A stretch of 64,000 nt of DNA. It comes from an uncultured Pirellulaceae bacterium. GTDB lineage: Bacteria; Planctomycetota; Planctomycetia; Pirellulales; Pirellulaceae. This document shows positions 37,201 through 46,180 of the stretch, in pieces. How positions within the stretch are numbered: position 1 is the stretch's first letter; every line of letters starts with the position of its first letter. Both the position numbers and the translations under genes were made by a program. The stretch lies in contig CALKCK010000020.1 in assembly GCA_938083195.1 (NCBI GenBank), positions 1-64,000 on the forward strand. Direction: 5' to 3'. The notes below the pieces were generated by a model. That model ran no database searches and had not been told where the DNA came from. It saw nothing but the letters and a program-made list of their open reading frames with translations.

Positions 37201-37502
37201 GGAATCAAAACCCCCAACTCCGGATCGAGCAAGCTCGCTTTTTGATCAATCCGGAAATCAGCTTGATGCTTGGATTCATCCGGTCCATGGCAAGCGTAAC
37301 ACTTATCAGCCAGAATCGGTTTGATTTGCGAACCAAAGTCAATCTTCTCCAGGCCACTTTCTTGCCCAATTACGGATTCACCAAAATTAGAAAGGATCAG
37401 TCCCATGAAAACTATAAAGTTCACGCCAAAAGCACTGACGCACCACGGACGCAGATTTCGATCATTTTCGTAAGCACCAGCCATGAACTCAATTCTCAAC
37501 AT
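34245..37502 (-). CDS. PSCyt1/PSCyt2/PSD1-domain cytochrome protein
   Basis: 1085 residues. Start at 37502; an internal ATG at 37484 (MAGAYENDRN) is an alternative. A hydrophobic segment (about 24-46) exports the protein. Domain order: PSCyt1 with heme motif C68-Y-A-C71-H72, PSCyt2 (DLIGLPPSPNQIAEF, NWLDLVRYADTVGYHGDQ, CAECHDHKFDPFSSKEFYEFSAFFADI, a second CxxCH), a carbohydrate-binding-like central part, and PSD1 (NPLTARVFVNRIWRLLFGAGI, LDQLAVEFMSSGWDIKHLIREIVLTKSYRQ). Known only from Planctomycetes and relatives; taken to be periplasmic redox partners of DUF1501 proteins, with no proven reaction. Two CxxCH motifs predict two c-type hemes. Confidence 0.94.
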   Translation of the reverse strand: MLRIEFMAGAYENDRNLRPWCVSAFGVNFIVFMGLILSNFGESVIGQESGLEKIDFGSQIKPILADKCYACHGPDESKHQADFRIDQKASLLDPELGVLIPGDPDASPLIERILSTDSDEVMPPSDYLKMLTKREKELIVAWVKQGATWAEHWAFKPPVNRLKSTNESDSVKAFIDQSIQARLADLGLNSSDQADSDALLRRLNLDLIGLPPSPNQIAEFKADVVQRGFEEAYEHEVDRLLASPHFGERMAVNWLDLVRYADTVGYHGDQNVSISPYRDYVIEAFNGNMPFDQFTREQLAGDLLENPTQKQLIASGYNRLGMMSAEGGVQPEEYLNKYASDRVRTTASVWLGITLGCAECHDHKFDPFSSKEFYEFSAFFADIEEQGLYAGAHNTGKWGSSIDVVDEQLPSLLVSVDKAILEVKNELAQSPTAIRSRLVWETSLMETQRNWNPLVPDAVKVPNGVKAVTEADHSILIAGENVPQAVYGVSVEVSQPLEALRLEALPHKSLPRNGPGRASNGNFVVSELVLLRGDQLQYFDWFEKDFSEWPAELKETMVELSDASATVEQTQSANQHPDKKWSAASAIDRDTQGKSWGWAVLPQVGKSQELVVRTKAGALEKGKFTIVVRQQHGNDTHTLGHFRLSETGVKGAVANPLGALPQNIQDVLPVSEVDRTPEQKQTIHDYFVSMSPRYEKIRNRIKALEAERAQIVKQNTRITLVTTSVEPREIRVLARGDWMDKSGELVSPSVPAVLAGSSWEGSVVGAKPATRLDLANWMVSQENPLTARVFVNRIWRLLFGAGITNVLDDFGSQGEPPTHPEILDQLAVEFMSSGWDIKHLIREIVLTKSYRQASGIRTDLRELDPENRMLARQSRFRLDAEFIRDQALAVSGLLVKDQGGKSVMPYQPEGLYRHLNFPKRKYKASNGDDQYRRGLYTHWQRQFLHPAMKTFDAPSREECTAARPRSSTPLAALVLLNDPSYVEAARSLATLVLKKHSSVDQRINLIFKRAFSREVMESERKVVQALLESQLNFYEANVEKASELISIGQTPKPAKEELQVTDAELAAWTSVCRAVMNMHEFVLRK

Positions 37503-37870
37503 TTAAACCAGTTGTCGCCTCAGCTAAGCAAATCCGCCAGTCTCTAAGTTTAACAAAAACCAAACGCTCTTGCTGCACAGATTCTAAATTCGATCGCGCT
37601 ACCGAATTTTCTTTTGCCTAACACAATTTGCCTTTTTCAATCGAAACATCGCCTTAAATAAATATCTTAGAAAACGACCATTTAATTCGATCTAAACAGG
37701 GAATCAACTTATAAAATACCAATTTATTACCGCATAGAGTCAACAATTTCTCGTCAAAATCCCGCGGCCGGCAATTCTGACACCAATCGGATAAAGTAAA
37801 GAATAAGTGTATATTTAGACGCGTTCTTGAACCCTTTTCCAATCCTATTCTCTTTCGTACGAATAAACAT
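37503..37870. other. Divergent intergenic region
   Basis: Between the PSCyt gene (minus) and the TMEM143-like gene (plus). AT-rich, no gene seen; it should contain both promoters, but I find no clear promoter match. Confidence 0.5.
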
Positions 37871-39211
37871 TTGAATTCGCGCAAACCACCGACATTAATC
37901 AGTCGTATTGAGGACGATCCATTAGTAGATGGACTGCCCGAGCGCGCGACGTTCATTCCTTTACGGCAAAAAGATCTTCAAGCGGTCCTAATTAAAAAAT
38001 TCAAGATTACCGATGGAGATCTTGGTGAGTATAAGCAACTGTGTTCACGTCTACAGGCAATTTTTCACGTAGAGCATCTGGCCAGTCTGCTTTACCTCGA
38101 AGAGATCTACGACACACTTGATCCGGACAGCAACATTGTTGATCTTGAAACGGTTTCTGCCGAAAAGCGAGAGGCACTTACCAGTGCCTTATTGAGTCAA
38201 CTTGAAACACTCTTATTTAGCGCTCATTACAAGCGACTATCCCGAGAAGAATTGGAACGGGCCATTGAAGTTGGGTGCCAATGGGGAGTTCAACTCGACG
38301 TTAATTTCGACATCTACGAACGATTAGAGATTTTTGCGAGAGGCTACCGAACGGTTAAGTTAACGCGGCGGCGTTGGCAAAAACTGTTTCGACTTGAGTC
38401 GATAGAGCTTCCTGAATTCCAACGATTAATTATGGCTTTCCGCATGAGCCCGGCCCTCAATGCCGGAAAAAAGGATAAGTTCAAAAAAAGTCAAAAATCG
38501 CTAGATGAGAAATTTGTCTACCTCAAGGCATTTAAAAACATTCCCGAAAACGATCTCGAAATCCTTTTGCCAGGATCTAAAGTTCGCTTAACCAAACTTG
38601 ATCGCGCCAAAATCCTGCTACCAACCCTTTCGGGCATGGCTTTCACAATCTGGAAAGTCGCCAGAGGTGTTCTCGTTTTATCGCTAGCCTTTCATTTTGC
38701 CAACATTCTTGGTTGGGCTATTTTGATTGGCGCTATAGGTGGTTACGTATTCAAATCAGTTCTCAGTTATCTAAATACAAAAAACAAGTATCAGTTTGGA
38801 TTGACCGAGAGTCTTTATATCAAGAACTTAGACAATAACTCAGGCGTCATTTATCGCATTCTCAATGAAGCAGAAGAACAGGAACTTTGCGAAGCAGTTT
38901 TGGCATACACTTTCCTTTGGAAATTTGCGGAACCGAACCAAGGACTAAGCGAAGACGAATTGGACAAGTTAGTCGAAGAATTTCTTGTAAACGTTACGGG
39001 CATTGATGTCGATTTCGAAGTTCACGATGGGCTTGGAAAACTTGAACGACTGGGCCTTGCAGCGAAGAATGACCACCAACGCTGGGCCGCTTCGCCAATC
39101 CATCTTGCGACCGAACTGCTAAACAAAAACTGGAATGATTTGTTCGAATCGCGTGTTGCCAAATCAGCCAGTTTTGAAAGTCCGCTTGATGACGGACTGT
39201 TCACAAACTAA
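37871..39211 (+). CDS. TMEM143/DUF3754-like membrane protein
   Basis: 446 residues. The only start near the conserved part is TTG at 37871 (MNSRKPPTLI). The pattern fits DUF3754, the domain of the vertebrate mitochondrial protein TMEM143: FARGYRTVKLTRRRW, DLEILLPGSKVRLTKLDRAKI, then two hydrophobic segments (about 257-283, VLVLSLAFHFANILGWAILIG), YQFGLTESLYIKNLDNNSG, and NEAEEQELCEAVLAYTFLW. DUF3754 proteins occur in cyanobacteria, planctomycetes, plants and animals and have no established function. It lies 66 bp before hemL on the same strand and may be co-transcribed. Confidence 0.75.
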   Translation: MNSRKPPTLISRIEDDPLVDGLPERATFIPLRQKDLQAVLIKKFKITDGDLGEYKQLCSRLQAIFHVEHLASLLYLEEIYDTLDPDSNIVDLETVSAEKREALTSALLSQLETLLFSAHYKRLSREELERAIEVGCQWGVQLDVNFDIYERLEIFARGYRTVKLTRRRWQKLFRLESIELPEFQRLIMAFRMSPALNAGKKDKFKKSQKSLDEKFVYLKAFKNIPENDLEILLPGSKVRLTKLDRAKILLPTLSGMAFTIWKVARGVLVLSLAFHFANILGWAILIGAIGGYVFKSVLSYLNTKNKYQFGLTESLYIKNLDNNSGVIYRILNEAEEQELCEAVLAYTFLWKFAEPNQGLSEDELDKLVEEFLVNVTGIDVDFEVHDGLGKLERLGLAAKNDHQRWAASPIHLATELLNKNWNDLFESRVAKSASFESPLDDGLFTN

Positions 39212-39277
39212 CTTCTTAGATCCATCAGCCGCCGACTAGGCAATACACCCTTCAACCCAACTTTTATTGGAACTAAA

Positions 39278-40582
39278 GTGAGCGAAACGAAACTATCCCA
39301 CGTTCAAAGCCAGCAACAATACAGCCGCGCGAAGCAACTTATGCCCGGTGGCGTCAACAGTGCGGCCCGCGCATTTGGAGCTGTCGGCGGAGAACCAATC
39401 GTTTTTGAAAAAGGGGAAGGAGCCTATCTCTTTGACGTCGATGGGAATCGATACATTGATTTCATCGGCAGCTGGGGCCCTATGATCTTTGGGCATCAGT
39501 TTGAACCAGTCAAAGAAGCCGTCCACGCAGCAGTCGAACGCGGCACCAGCTTTGGCGCACCAACCGTTGCCGAAAACGAATTGGCAGAATTGGTAATCGA
39601 CGCAGTTCCAAGCGTGGAAATGGTGCGATTGGTAAATTCTGGAACCGAGGCAACCATGAGCGCCATTCGACTCGCTCGCGGCTATACAGACCGCGATCTA
39701 GTCATCAAGTTTTCTGGAAATTACCATGGCCACGTTGACAGCCTATTAGTCGCCGCTGGAAGTGCCGCGGCAACTCTTGGTGTACCAAACTCGCCCGGCG
39801 TGACCGAAGGCACCAGCCGTGACACGTTGGTTTTGCCCTACAACGATTGCGAATGCCTCACAGAGACCTTTAAAAATCAGGGAGATTCCATTGCAGCCGT
39901 TATTCTCGAACCTGTTTGTGGAAACATGGGCTGTGTCATCCCAACTCCGGAATTTTTGCAAACTCTGCGGCAAACGACGCAAGATTTTGGCAGTGTGCTC
40001 ATTTTCGATGAGGTGATGTGTGGGTTTCGGGTTGCTCGCGGCGGCGCCCAAGAACTTTTTGGAATGACTCCAGATTTGACCACCATGGGCAAGATCGTTG
40101 GAGGTGGACTTCCACTCGCCGTCTTTGGCGGGAAACGAGAAATCATGCAACACGTTCTACCTGCCGGGAAAGTATTCCAAGCGGGAACACTGTCCGGTAA
40201 TCCAATCGCTACGGCAGCCGGAATTGCTATGTTAAAGGCGCTACGTGATCATCCGCCCTATGAGTACCTAGAAGGCCTGAGTCAAAAATTAGAGTCTGGC
40301 TTAAAAGCCGCGGCAGAATCAAATGGAATTGAATACTGCATTCAACGGGTTGGTAGTATGATGACACTATTTTTCCAGAATGGCCCCGTGACCGACTGGG
40401 AGTCAGCAGCTAAATCCAAAACGGATCAATTTTCAAAGTACTTTTGGGGGCTGATCGATGAGGGCGTCTACATGCCTTGCAGTCAATTCGAGGCATTATT
40501 CATCTCCGCAGCGCACACCAATGAAGACATCGAACACACCATCAAAATGGCAGATCGCGTAATGAGCGAGATCGCGAAATAA
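39278..40582 (+). CDS. hemL: Glutamate-1-semialdehyde 2,1-aminomutase
   Basis: 434 residues, normal HemL length, GTG start at 39278. HemL converts glutamate-1-semialdehyde to 5-aminolevulinate in the C5 route to heme. Features: AKQLMPGGVNSAARAFGAVGG, RYIDFIGSWGPMIFGH, VNSGTEATMSAIRLARGYT, KFSGNYHGHVDSLLVAAGS, FDEVMCGFRVARGGAQELF and the PLP-lysine region TTMGKIVGGGLPLAVFGG. Heme supply fits the cytochrome-rich gene content of the window, although no other heme gene is adjacent. Confidence 0.97.
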   Translation: MSETKLSHVQSQQQYSRAKQLMPGGVNSAARAFGAVGGEPIVFEKGEGAYLFDVDGNRYIDFIGSWGPMIFGHQFEPVKEAVHAAVERGTSFGAPTVAENELAELVIDAVPSVEMVRLVNSGTEATMSAIRLARGYTDRDLVIKFSGNYHGHVDSLLVAAGSAAATLGVPNSPGVTEGTSRDTLVLPYNDCECLTETFKNQGDSIAAVILEPVCGNMGCVIPTPEFLQTLRQTTQDFGSVLIFDEVMCGFRVARGGAQELFGMTPDLTTMGKIVGGGLPLAVFGGKREIMQHVLPAGKVFQAGTLSGNPIATAAGIAMLKALRDHPPYEYLEGLSQKLESGLKAAAESNGIEYCIQRVGSMMTLFFQNGPVTDWESAAKSKTDQFSKYFWGLIDEGVYMPCSQFEALFISAAHTNEDIEHTIKMADRVMSEIAK

Positions 40583-40651
40583 TCATCGGTGCCGCAAGAC
40601 AATTGACCGTGAACCACCCGCCGCCATCCTTGTGTCCTGAATGGTTTACGA

Positions 40652-41581
40652 TTAAGCGTCGTCATTCATCAGTATCTTTTTCTGGTAGCGACTCTGAACG
40701 ATATCGGTCAACACTAAAACGGCGAGAACGAAGTAGAAGGTTGTCTTGGTCATTGGTTCAACCTCGCTTCCGAATATGTTTATATGGGCAAGGTGCCCAC
40801 CCTCGCTTACCAACATAATTCCAACAACGAACAGTACGAAAAGTCCGAGAACTTCATACATTCGATTCTTCTCTAGGAATGTAGCAACATGGTCGGACAG
40901 CCAAACCATCATTACACCGCTAATCACGATCGCAGCAGCCATTACCCAGAAGACATCCGAAAGCGCCATCGCGCTTAAAATTGAATCAAATGAGAAAACA
41001 AGATTCATCACCACGATCCAAAAAATAACGGCACCCACTGTCTTTTGCTTTTTCTCTCCACCGCCGTGGTTGTCGTGTTCCAACCGCGTCATATGCCAGA
41101 TTTCCTTCATCGCCGTGTAAATGATGAAACCGCCACCAGCTAAAACAATCAGACTGTGAAGACTAAAACTCGCTTCGAATACTTTTAAATCAATTTTTGG
41201 CAACGTCGTTTGTTCAAACCAGTCTTTGAGGTACACCAAAAAGCAAAGCAGGCCAATACGGAGAAAAATGGCAATCCCGATTCCCCACGACCTTACCATT
41301 TGGCGTTTTTCAGCCGGAGCGTGTTTTGATTCGAGTGAGATATAAAGGAGATTATCGAATCCCAATACCGCTTGCAGCAAAACTAGAAAACCCAGGGTCG
41401 TCAGATTTGCTAGAAGCCCGGGCGATTCATCCGTTTGCCCGACACCTTCCACTTGAGCGATAGCACCCGCGCTGTCGGGTTCCCCCCCCCACGCTTGGGT
41501 TGCTTCATTCAATAAGGAAATCGCAACTAAACCGATCGCAGCATAAAACGTGAAGCGGTAGATAATCGCAAGATAACGCAT
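40652..41581 (-). CDS. TerC-family integral membrane protein
   Basis: 309 residues with about nine hydrophobic helices. The TerC hallmarks are LQAVLGFDNLLYISLES with the conserved acidic pair (Asp in the membrane) and MNLVFSFDSILSAMALSD, the same motif in the second repeat. The family includes tellurite-resistance TerC and manganese exporters (Alx, MeeF/YceF). A His/Gly-rich cytoplasmic loop (HDNHGGGEKKQK) lies between the halves. A role in Mn2+ export or metallation of secreted proteins is plausible from family knowledge; no yybP-ykoY riboswitch pattern is apparent upstream. Confidence 0.92.
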   Translation of the reverse strand: MRYLAIIYRFTFYAAIGLVAISLLNEATQAWGGEPDSAGAIAQVEGVGQTDESPGLLANLTTLGFLVLLQAVLGFDNLLYISLESKHAPAEKRQMVRSWGIGIAIFLRIGLLCFLVYLKDWFEQTTLPKIDLKVFEASFSLHSLIVLAGGGFIIYTAMKEIWHMTRLEHDNHGGGEKKQKTVGAVIFWIVVMNLVFSFDSILSAMALSDVFWVMAAAIVISGVMMVWLSDHVATFLEKNRMYEVLGLFVLFVVGIMLVSEGGHLAHINIFGSEVEPMTKTTFYFVLAVLVLTDIVQSRYQKKILMNDDA

Positions 41582-41802
41582 TTGATCTCTCTCGTACTAA
41601 GTTCTGAAGGCGTTCGAGTCTATCAAAACTGATGATTGGTTTGCTACCCGTTTCACTCAATAAAAAATGCCCAATCTCACCTATTTCATTTTGCTGGAAA
41701 ACAATCGCAATAATTACGCCCACTGCTAATCCGTAAAAGCAAGCAAAGATCTCCTACTAAATATTAGTCGATCCTTCGCTTTTGATTCCGAGAGGTCTCA
41801 TG

Positions 41803-41831
41803 TTTAATTTTGCTGGAGTGTCTATTACAAT
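41803..41831 (+). promoter_or_regulatory. Possible promoter of the sugar-nucleotide gene pair
   Basis: TTTAAT, 17 bases, TACAAT. The -10 matches five of six consensus bases, the -35 only three. The predicted start is about 35 bases before the ATG at 41873. Confidence 0.4.
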
Positions 41832-41872
41832 CATGGTCATTCGTCACAAAATCCTGATGGTAATATGGGTCA

Positions 41873-42748
41873 ATGAGCATTTTAAAGGCGGTGATCACCG
41901 CAGCCGCCCCCGACCAGAAACAACTTCCTCTACAAAGCCTCGTTGACCAACAAGGGGAGACGAAAACCGCACTTCAATTGATTGCTGATGAGGCCGTCAC
42001 GGCTGGCATTGAAGAAATTGCAATCATTATTTGCCCGGGGGAACAAGAGAATTACGTCAAGGCTGCCGGAGAACACGCCTCTCGGCTCACCTTTGTCCCT
42101 CAAGATAATCCCCGTGGCTATGGAGACGCGCTTTTACGAGCTCGTGATTTTGTTGGAGACGATCGATTTCTGCATCTAGTCTCCGACCACGTCTATCTCA
42201 GCCAGCACCCGCGAGGATATGCTGGACAGCTGATCGATATTGCGATCGCTGAGGACTGTGCAGTTTCCACGGTGCAACCAACCCGTGAAAACCTTTTGCC
42301 TTTCTTTGGAACTGTCGGAGCATCGCGGATTGCAAATCGGCAGAAGCTATATGAGATCAAATGCGTTATGGAAAAACCCACCCCAACGCAGGCCGAACAA
42401 TATTTAATCGTGGCGGGTCTTCGCGCCAGCCACTATCTGTGCCTCTCTGGCATACACATCCTCACGCCTACGATCATGAATCTTCTCGAGGCAGAAATGC
42501 AAGCCTCCGAGCCCGGCAGCAACATTGCTCTATCTCCCGCGCTTGAGGAACTTGCAAAATGCGAGCGATACCTTGCGACTGAGGTCGATGGAGGTCGCTA
42601 CAACATTGGCGTTCAATACGGCCTATTGAAAGCTCAAGTCGCATTGGCATTATCTGGTAAAGATCGTGATGAAATTTTAACAGAACTGCTGAATCTTGTT
42701 GCTGAAAGTAAACCAGCCTCTCGTCACACCCCTTCACCGGGAGCCTAA
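41873..42748 (+). CDS. GalU-like nucleotidyltransferase lacking the nucleotide-binding loop
   Basis: 291 residues with the GalU/GlmU-type Rossmann pattern: N-terminal strand ILKAVITAA, EEIAIIICPG, the central SDHVY motif (usually DD/SDN) and a late VDGGRYNIGVQYGL segment where GalU has the dimer helix. In GalU the first strand ends in GLGTR followed by a catalytic Lys (PKEMLP); here the same place reads APDQKQLPLQSLVD. The glycine-rich loop and its arginine are gone, so ordinary UTP:glucose-1-phosphate transfer seems doubtful. It is followed five bases later by a large fusion that carries its own nucleotidyltransferase domain. A regulatory or scaffolding partner of that enzyme is my inference. 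Confidence 0.75.
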   Translation: MSILKAVITAAAPDQKQLPLQSLVDQQGETKTALQLIADEAVTAGIEEIAIIICPGEQENYVKAAGEHASRLTFVPQDNPRGYGDALLRARDFVGDDRFLHLVSDHVYLSQHPRGYAGQLIDIAIAEDCAVSTVQPTRENLLPFFGTVGASRIANRQKLYEIKCVMEKPTPTQAEQYLIVAGLRASHYLCLSGIHILTPTIMNLLEAEMQASEPGSNIALSPALEELAKCERYLATEVDGGRYNIGVQYGLLKAQVALALSGKDRDEILTELLNLVAESKPASRHTPSPGA

Positions 42749-42753
42749 CGTCG

Positions 42754-45700
42754 ATGGTATTGGACACTAATCAAACAAATTCAGTTAACGGCAATCACGG
42801 AACAGTCGACTGGCGCTGCAATCGCCTCGTTTCGGTCATCGAAACCAGCGATAACTTACTACGCAATCAATCACTTGATGAGCTGTGCAAAGATTCAGAA
42901 CTCGATGAACTTTTGGGCGATGTCGCAGCCCTGGATCAACTTTGGCGGACAGCTGACAACCTCTACACTCAAGTCCGTGCGCTATTTTTTCTTTCAGCAA
43001 TTCATCGATACCACTTGCCCAAACAATTCGATCGCTCTCGATCTGCACCCGGAAAAATACCATTCGAAAGTTATCGACAACTGCTTGGCCGACGGTTCAT
43101 TGAGTCTATCGATTCTTTACTGAGAGCCCAGAAAGACAATGGCCCAAGTGATGGTATTTCAAGTGCGTTAGCACAAGCCTACCACGAACTCGGATTTCAG
43201 CGATTGGCAGATCAAGTCAGAAAAAGTGTTCGTACAGTTCGGGGTAATCAATGGATGTTTCGAACGGGCCATCCGGATGATCATCCGCTACGATTCCGAC
43301 CCGACCTCCTTGCGAGAGATGAGACTTCACCCGCGTTCCCCATTCTCTCAGAAACGACTGCCGTGAGAATGGATTTCTCTCACAGCGGATGGAGCGACAT
43401 TTTTTTTCTCGGGATGGATTTCCCCGCAGGTGCAAAAGTCATCAATGCTTCAATTAACCTCGGCGTTGTTGACAGGGATGAAAAACCACAGCCGCCGATC
43501 GAGTGCTACCTCCGCGTTATCGACAGACCCGTATTGCGATTGGTCAGTATCGACCTGAAATCAACCGCCGTGATTCAGACGATCAGCGAAGTATTTGACT
43601 TTGCGGCGGATTATCTCGGACTATTAAAAGCTGCAGTGATTGCTTCGGGAATCGTGCCCGCTGGCATGGATGGTTGCGGCGAATCGATCAAGCCGCTACT
43701 CGAGCGACTCGTTGGCCCCGGATTGGGAATTGAAATCGTCAGCAAAGTGAACGACATCCCCAAAGGATCTCGACTTGCCGTTTCCACCAATTTGCTTGGA
43801 TCTTTAATTTCTCTCTGCATGCGAGCCACGGGACAAGTCTCGTCACTTGCGGGAAAACTAACTGAACCGGATCGCCGAATCATTGCAGCCAGAGCGATCC
43901 TTGGCGAATGGATTGGTGGATCGGGTGGCGGATGGCAGGATTCCGGTGGAGTTTGGCCAGGCATCAAATTAATCGAAGGCGCCGAAGCAACCGAATCGGA
44001 CCCCGAATGGCAAATTAGCCGTGGGCGCCTGCTTCCTCGCCATTCGATTTTTGAGTTCGACGAAATCTCTGGGGAAACCAGACAAAAACTGCAAGACTCT
44101 TTGGTCCTCGTCCATGGTGGGATGGCTCAAAACGTTGGCCCCATTTTAGAGATGGTCACTGAGAAATACCTTCTCAGATCCGCCGAAGAATGGGAAGCTA
44201 GAATTGAAGCAATCGAGATACTCCAAGAAATCAAGACTGCCTTGCTTGCCGGAGATATTCGCGCCGTTGGAGAAGCAACGCACCGCAATTTCTTCGGTCC
44301 CCTTCAAACAATCATCCCTTGGTGTACGAATCTTTTTACCAACACACTGATCGAAAAATGTGAGTCGAAATTTGGTGATCAGTTTTGGGGATTTTGGATG
44401 CTCGGGGGAATGGCAGGTGGCGGCATGGGCTTTATTTTTGATCCATCGATTAAGATTGAAGCGCAACGATGGCTTCAAGCGACAATGCAAACCACAAAAA
44501 AGGACTTTGAAACTCGACTACCTTTCGCAATGAACCCGGTTGTCTATGATTTTGCAATCAACGATCAGGGATCCTTTGGAACGTTATCACCTGCCGCAAA
44601 AGCTCAGATGCCTTATGAATATTATGCGTTACTAATTCCCGAATGGCTGAAATTGGAACCGCGTGACCTATCAGCACTATCCCGTTTCGAAATGGAAACG
44701 CTAGGCGCTGAATACAGGACCGACGCTGACGCTCCCAAATTTCGAATCTTGGTAGAAAGCATTCTTCCAGGCAAAGACAGTGAATCTGAGGCATCTGAAT
44801 CACTTGCGGATTTACTAAAACGACATGGATTCGATCGTGAACAACATGAGCAAATCCGAGCCGATTTAAAATCTGGTCGATACGGACTGGCTCAAAATCG
44901 ATTGCCAATCAATACCAGCATTGAAGACGTCGAGCCAACCGACGTAATCGATATGGGCAACGCAATTAATCAGACTCATTTATCACTCGGTTGCGATGCT
45001 CTCCGGGACGGGCGGGTCGCGGTCGTCACACTGGCCGCCGGCGTGGGCAGCCGCTGGACCGAAGGGGCAGGCGTCGTCAAAGGGCTGTACCCTTTCCATC
45101 AATTCTCTGGAAAGCACCGAAGCTTCCTCGAAGTTCACCTCGCCAAAAGTAACAAGATTGGTCTCCAGCACAACCGCCACTTCCCCCATGTCATTACCAC
45201 TGGATACCTCACCGACCAACCTATCCAGCAACACCTAGCGAAGCTTTCAAACTATCACTATCCCGGAGATGTTTTAGTTTCACCCGGTCAATATGTTGGT
45301 TTGCGAACGGTCCCCATGATGCGGGACCTACAGTTTCAGTGGGAAGAAATGCCACAACAGATGCTCGATGAGCAACAAGAAAAAATGCGTGCAAGTCAAA
45401 GGTCGTCTTTGATCGCCTGGGCCAGACAAGCCGGCGAAGGCCTTGACTATCGCGACAATTCACCAATGCAATGCCTGCATCCGGTTGGACACTGGTATGA
45501 GATTCCTAATTTAATCCGTAACGGCACACTTAAAAAACTATTGGACGACCACCCGCAACTCGAAACGCTGTTACTTCATAACGTCGATACGCTCGGTGCA
45601 AATGTAGACCCGGGTTTATTGGGCTTGCACTTAGCAAGTAAGAGGTGCCTGTCCTTCGAGGTGATTGCCAGACGATTAGAGGACCGAGGTGGAGGTTTGG

Positions 45701-46143
45701 CGAGGGTCAATGGCCAACCGAGGCTCCTTGAAGGCCTTTCGATGCCCAGAGAAGAAGACGAATTCAAATTGTCTTATTACAACTCGATGACGACATGGAT
45801 CGATGTGGACCGCTTACTTGCCGTTTTCGGACTCAAGCGATCCGAATTAGATAATGCTACCAAAGTAGATGCTTCCATCCGGCAATTGAGCAGCCGCATG
45901 CCAACCTACATCACGATCAAGGACGTCAAGAAAAGATGGGGACACGGGCAAGAGGATGTTTTTCCTGTCTCACAATTTGAAAAACTTTGGAGCGACATGT
46001 CAGGTTTACCTGAGGTCTCGGCGAATTACTTCGTTGTCCCACTCGCCCGCGGCCAGCAATTAAAACAGCAGGCGCAACTTGATGCATGGCTGCGAGATGG
46101 CACGGCTGAATATGTAAACGGAATTTGCGATTGGAACTTCTAA
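42754..46143 (+). CDS. Degenerate fucokinase-like GHMP kinase fused to UDPGP-type nucleotidyltransferase
   Basis: 1129 residues. Residues about 200-560 resemble the fucokinase/galactokinase GHMP fold: R205-M-D-F-S-H-S-G-W-S-D corresponds to the sugar-binding motif RIDLAGGWSDTPP; residues 334-345 DIPKGSRLAVST correspond to the ATP loop normally IPKGSGLGTSS, with both key glycines lost; SGGGWQDSGG (390-399) and LGGMAGGGMGF (550-560) match GHMP motif 3 regions. From about residue 740 a UDP-glucose/UDP-N-acetylglucosamine pyrophosphorylase fold begins, with LAAGVGSRW (760-768) followed by VVKGL, then LHNVDTLGANVDPG and VNGQPRLLEGLSMP. So the kinase half looks catalytically impaired while the nucleotidyltransferase half looks intact. 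Plant FKGP and Bacteroides Fkp pair the same two activities in another arrangement. A role in making a nucleotide sugar for cell-surface glycans is likely; the substrate is unknown. Confidence 0.8.
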   Translation: MVLDTNQTNSVNGNHGTVDWRCNRLVSVIETSDNLLRNQSLDELCKDSELDELLGDVAALDQLWRTADNLYTQVRALFFLSAIHRYHLPKQFDRSRSAPGKIPFESYRQLLGRRFIESIDSLLRAQKDNGPSDGISSALAQAYHELGFQRLADQVRKSVRTVRGNQWMFRTGHPDDHPLRFRPDLLARDETSPAFPILSETTAVRMDFSHSGWSDIFFLGMDFPAGAKVINASINLGVVDRDEKPQPPIECYLRVIDRPVLRLVSIDLKSTAVIQTISEVFDFAADYLGLLKAAVIASGIVPAGMDGCGESIKPLLERLVGPGLGIEIVSKVNDIPKGSRLAVSTNLLGSLISLCMRATGQVSSLAGKLTEPDRRIIAARAILGEWIGGSGGGWQDSGGVWPGIKLIEGAEATESDPEWQISRGRLLPRHSIFEFDEISGETRQKLQDSLVLVHGGMAQNVGPILEMVTEKYLLRSAEEWEARIEAIEILQEIKTALLAGDIRAVGEATHRNFFGPLQTIIPWCTNLFTNTLIEKCESKFGDQFWGFWMLGGMAGGGMGFIFDPSIKIEAQRWLQATMQTTKKDFETRLPFAMNPVVYDFAINDQGSFGTLSPAAKAQMPYEYYALLIPEWLKLEPRDLSALSRFEMETLGAEYRTDADAPKFRILVESILPGKDSESEASESLADLLKRHGFDREQHEQIRADLKSGRYGLAQNRLPINTSIEDVEPTDVIDMGNAINQTHLSLGCDALRDGRVAVVTLAAGVGSRWTEGAGVVKGLYPFHQFSGKHRSFLEVHLAKSNKIGLQHNRHFPHVITTGYLTDQPIQQHLAKLSNYHYPGDVLVSPGQYVGLRTVPMMRDLQFQWEEMPQQMLDEQQEKMRASQRSSLIAWARQAGEGLDYRDNSPMQCLHPVGHWYEIPNLIRNGTLKKLLDDHPQLETLLLHNVDTLGANVDPGLLGLHLASKRCLSFEVIARRLEDRGGGLARVNGQPRLLEGLSMPREEDEFKLSYYNSMTTWIDVDRLLAVFGLKRSELDNATKVDASIRQLSSRMPTYITIKDVKKRWGHGQEDVFPVSQFEKLWSDMSGLPEVSANYFVVPLARGQQLKQQAQLDAWLRDGTAEYVNGICDWNF

Positions 46144-46180
46144 TCGCGGCAAGCTCACGGACTTGGGTAGCGACTACAGT

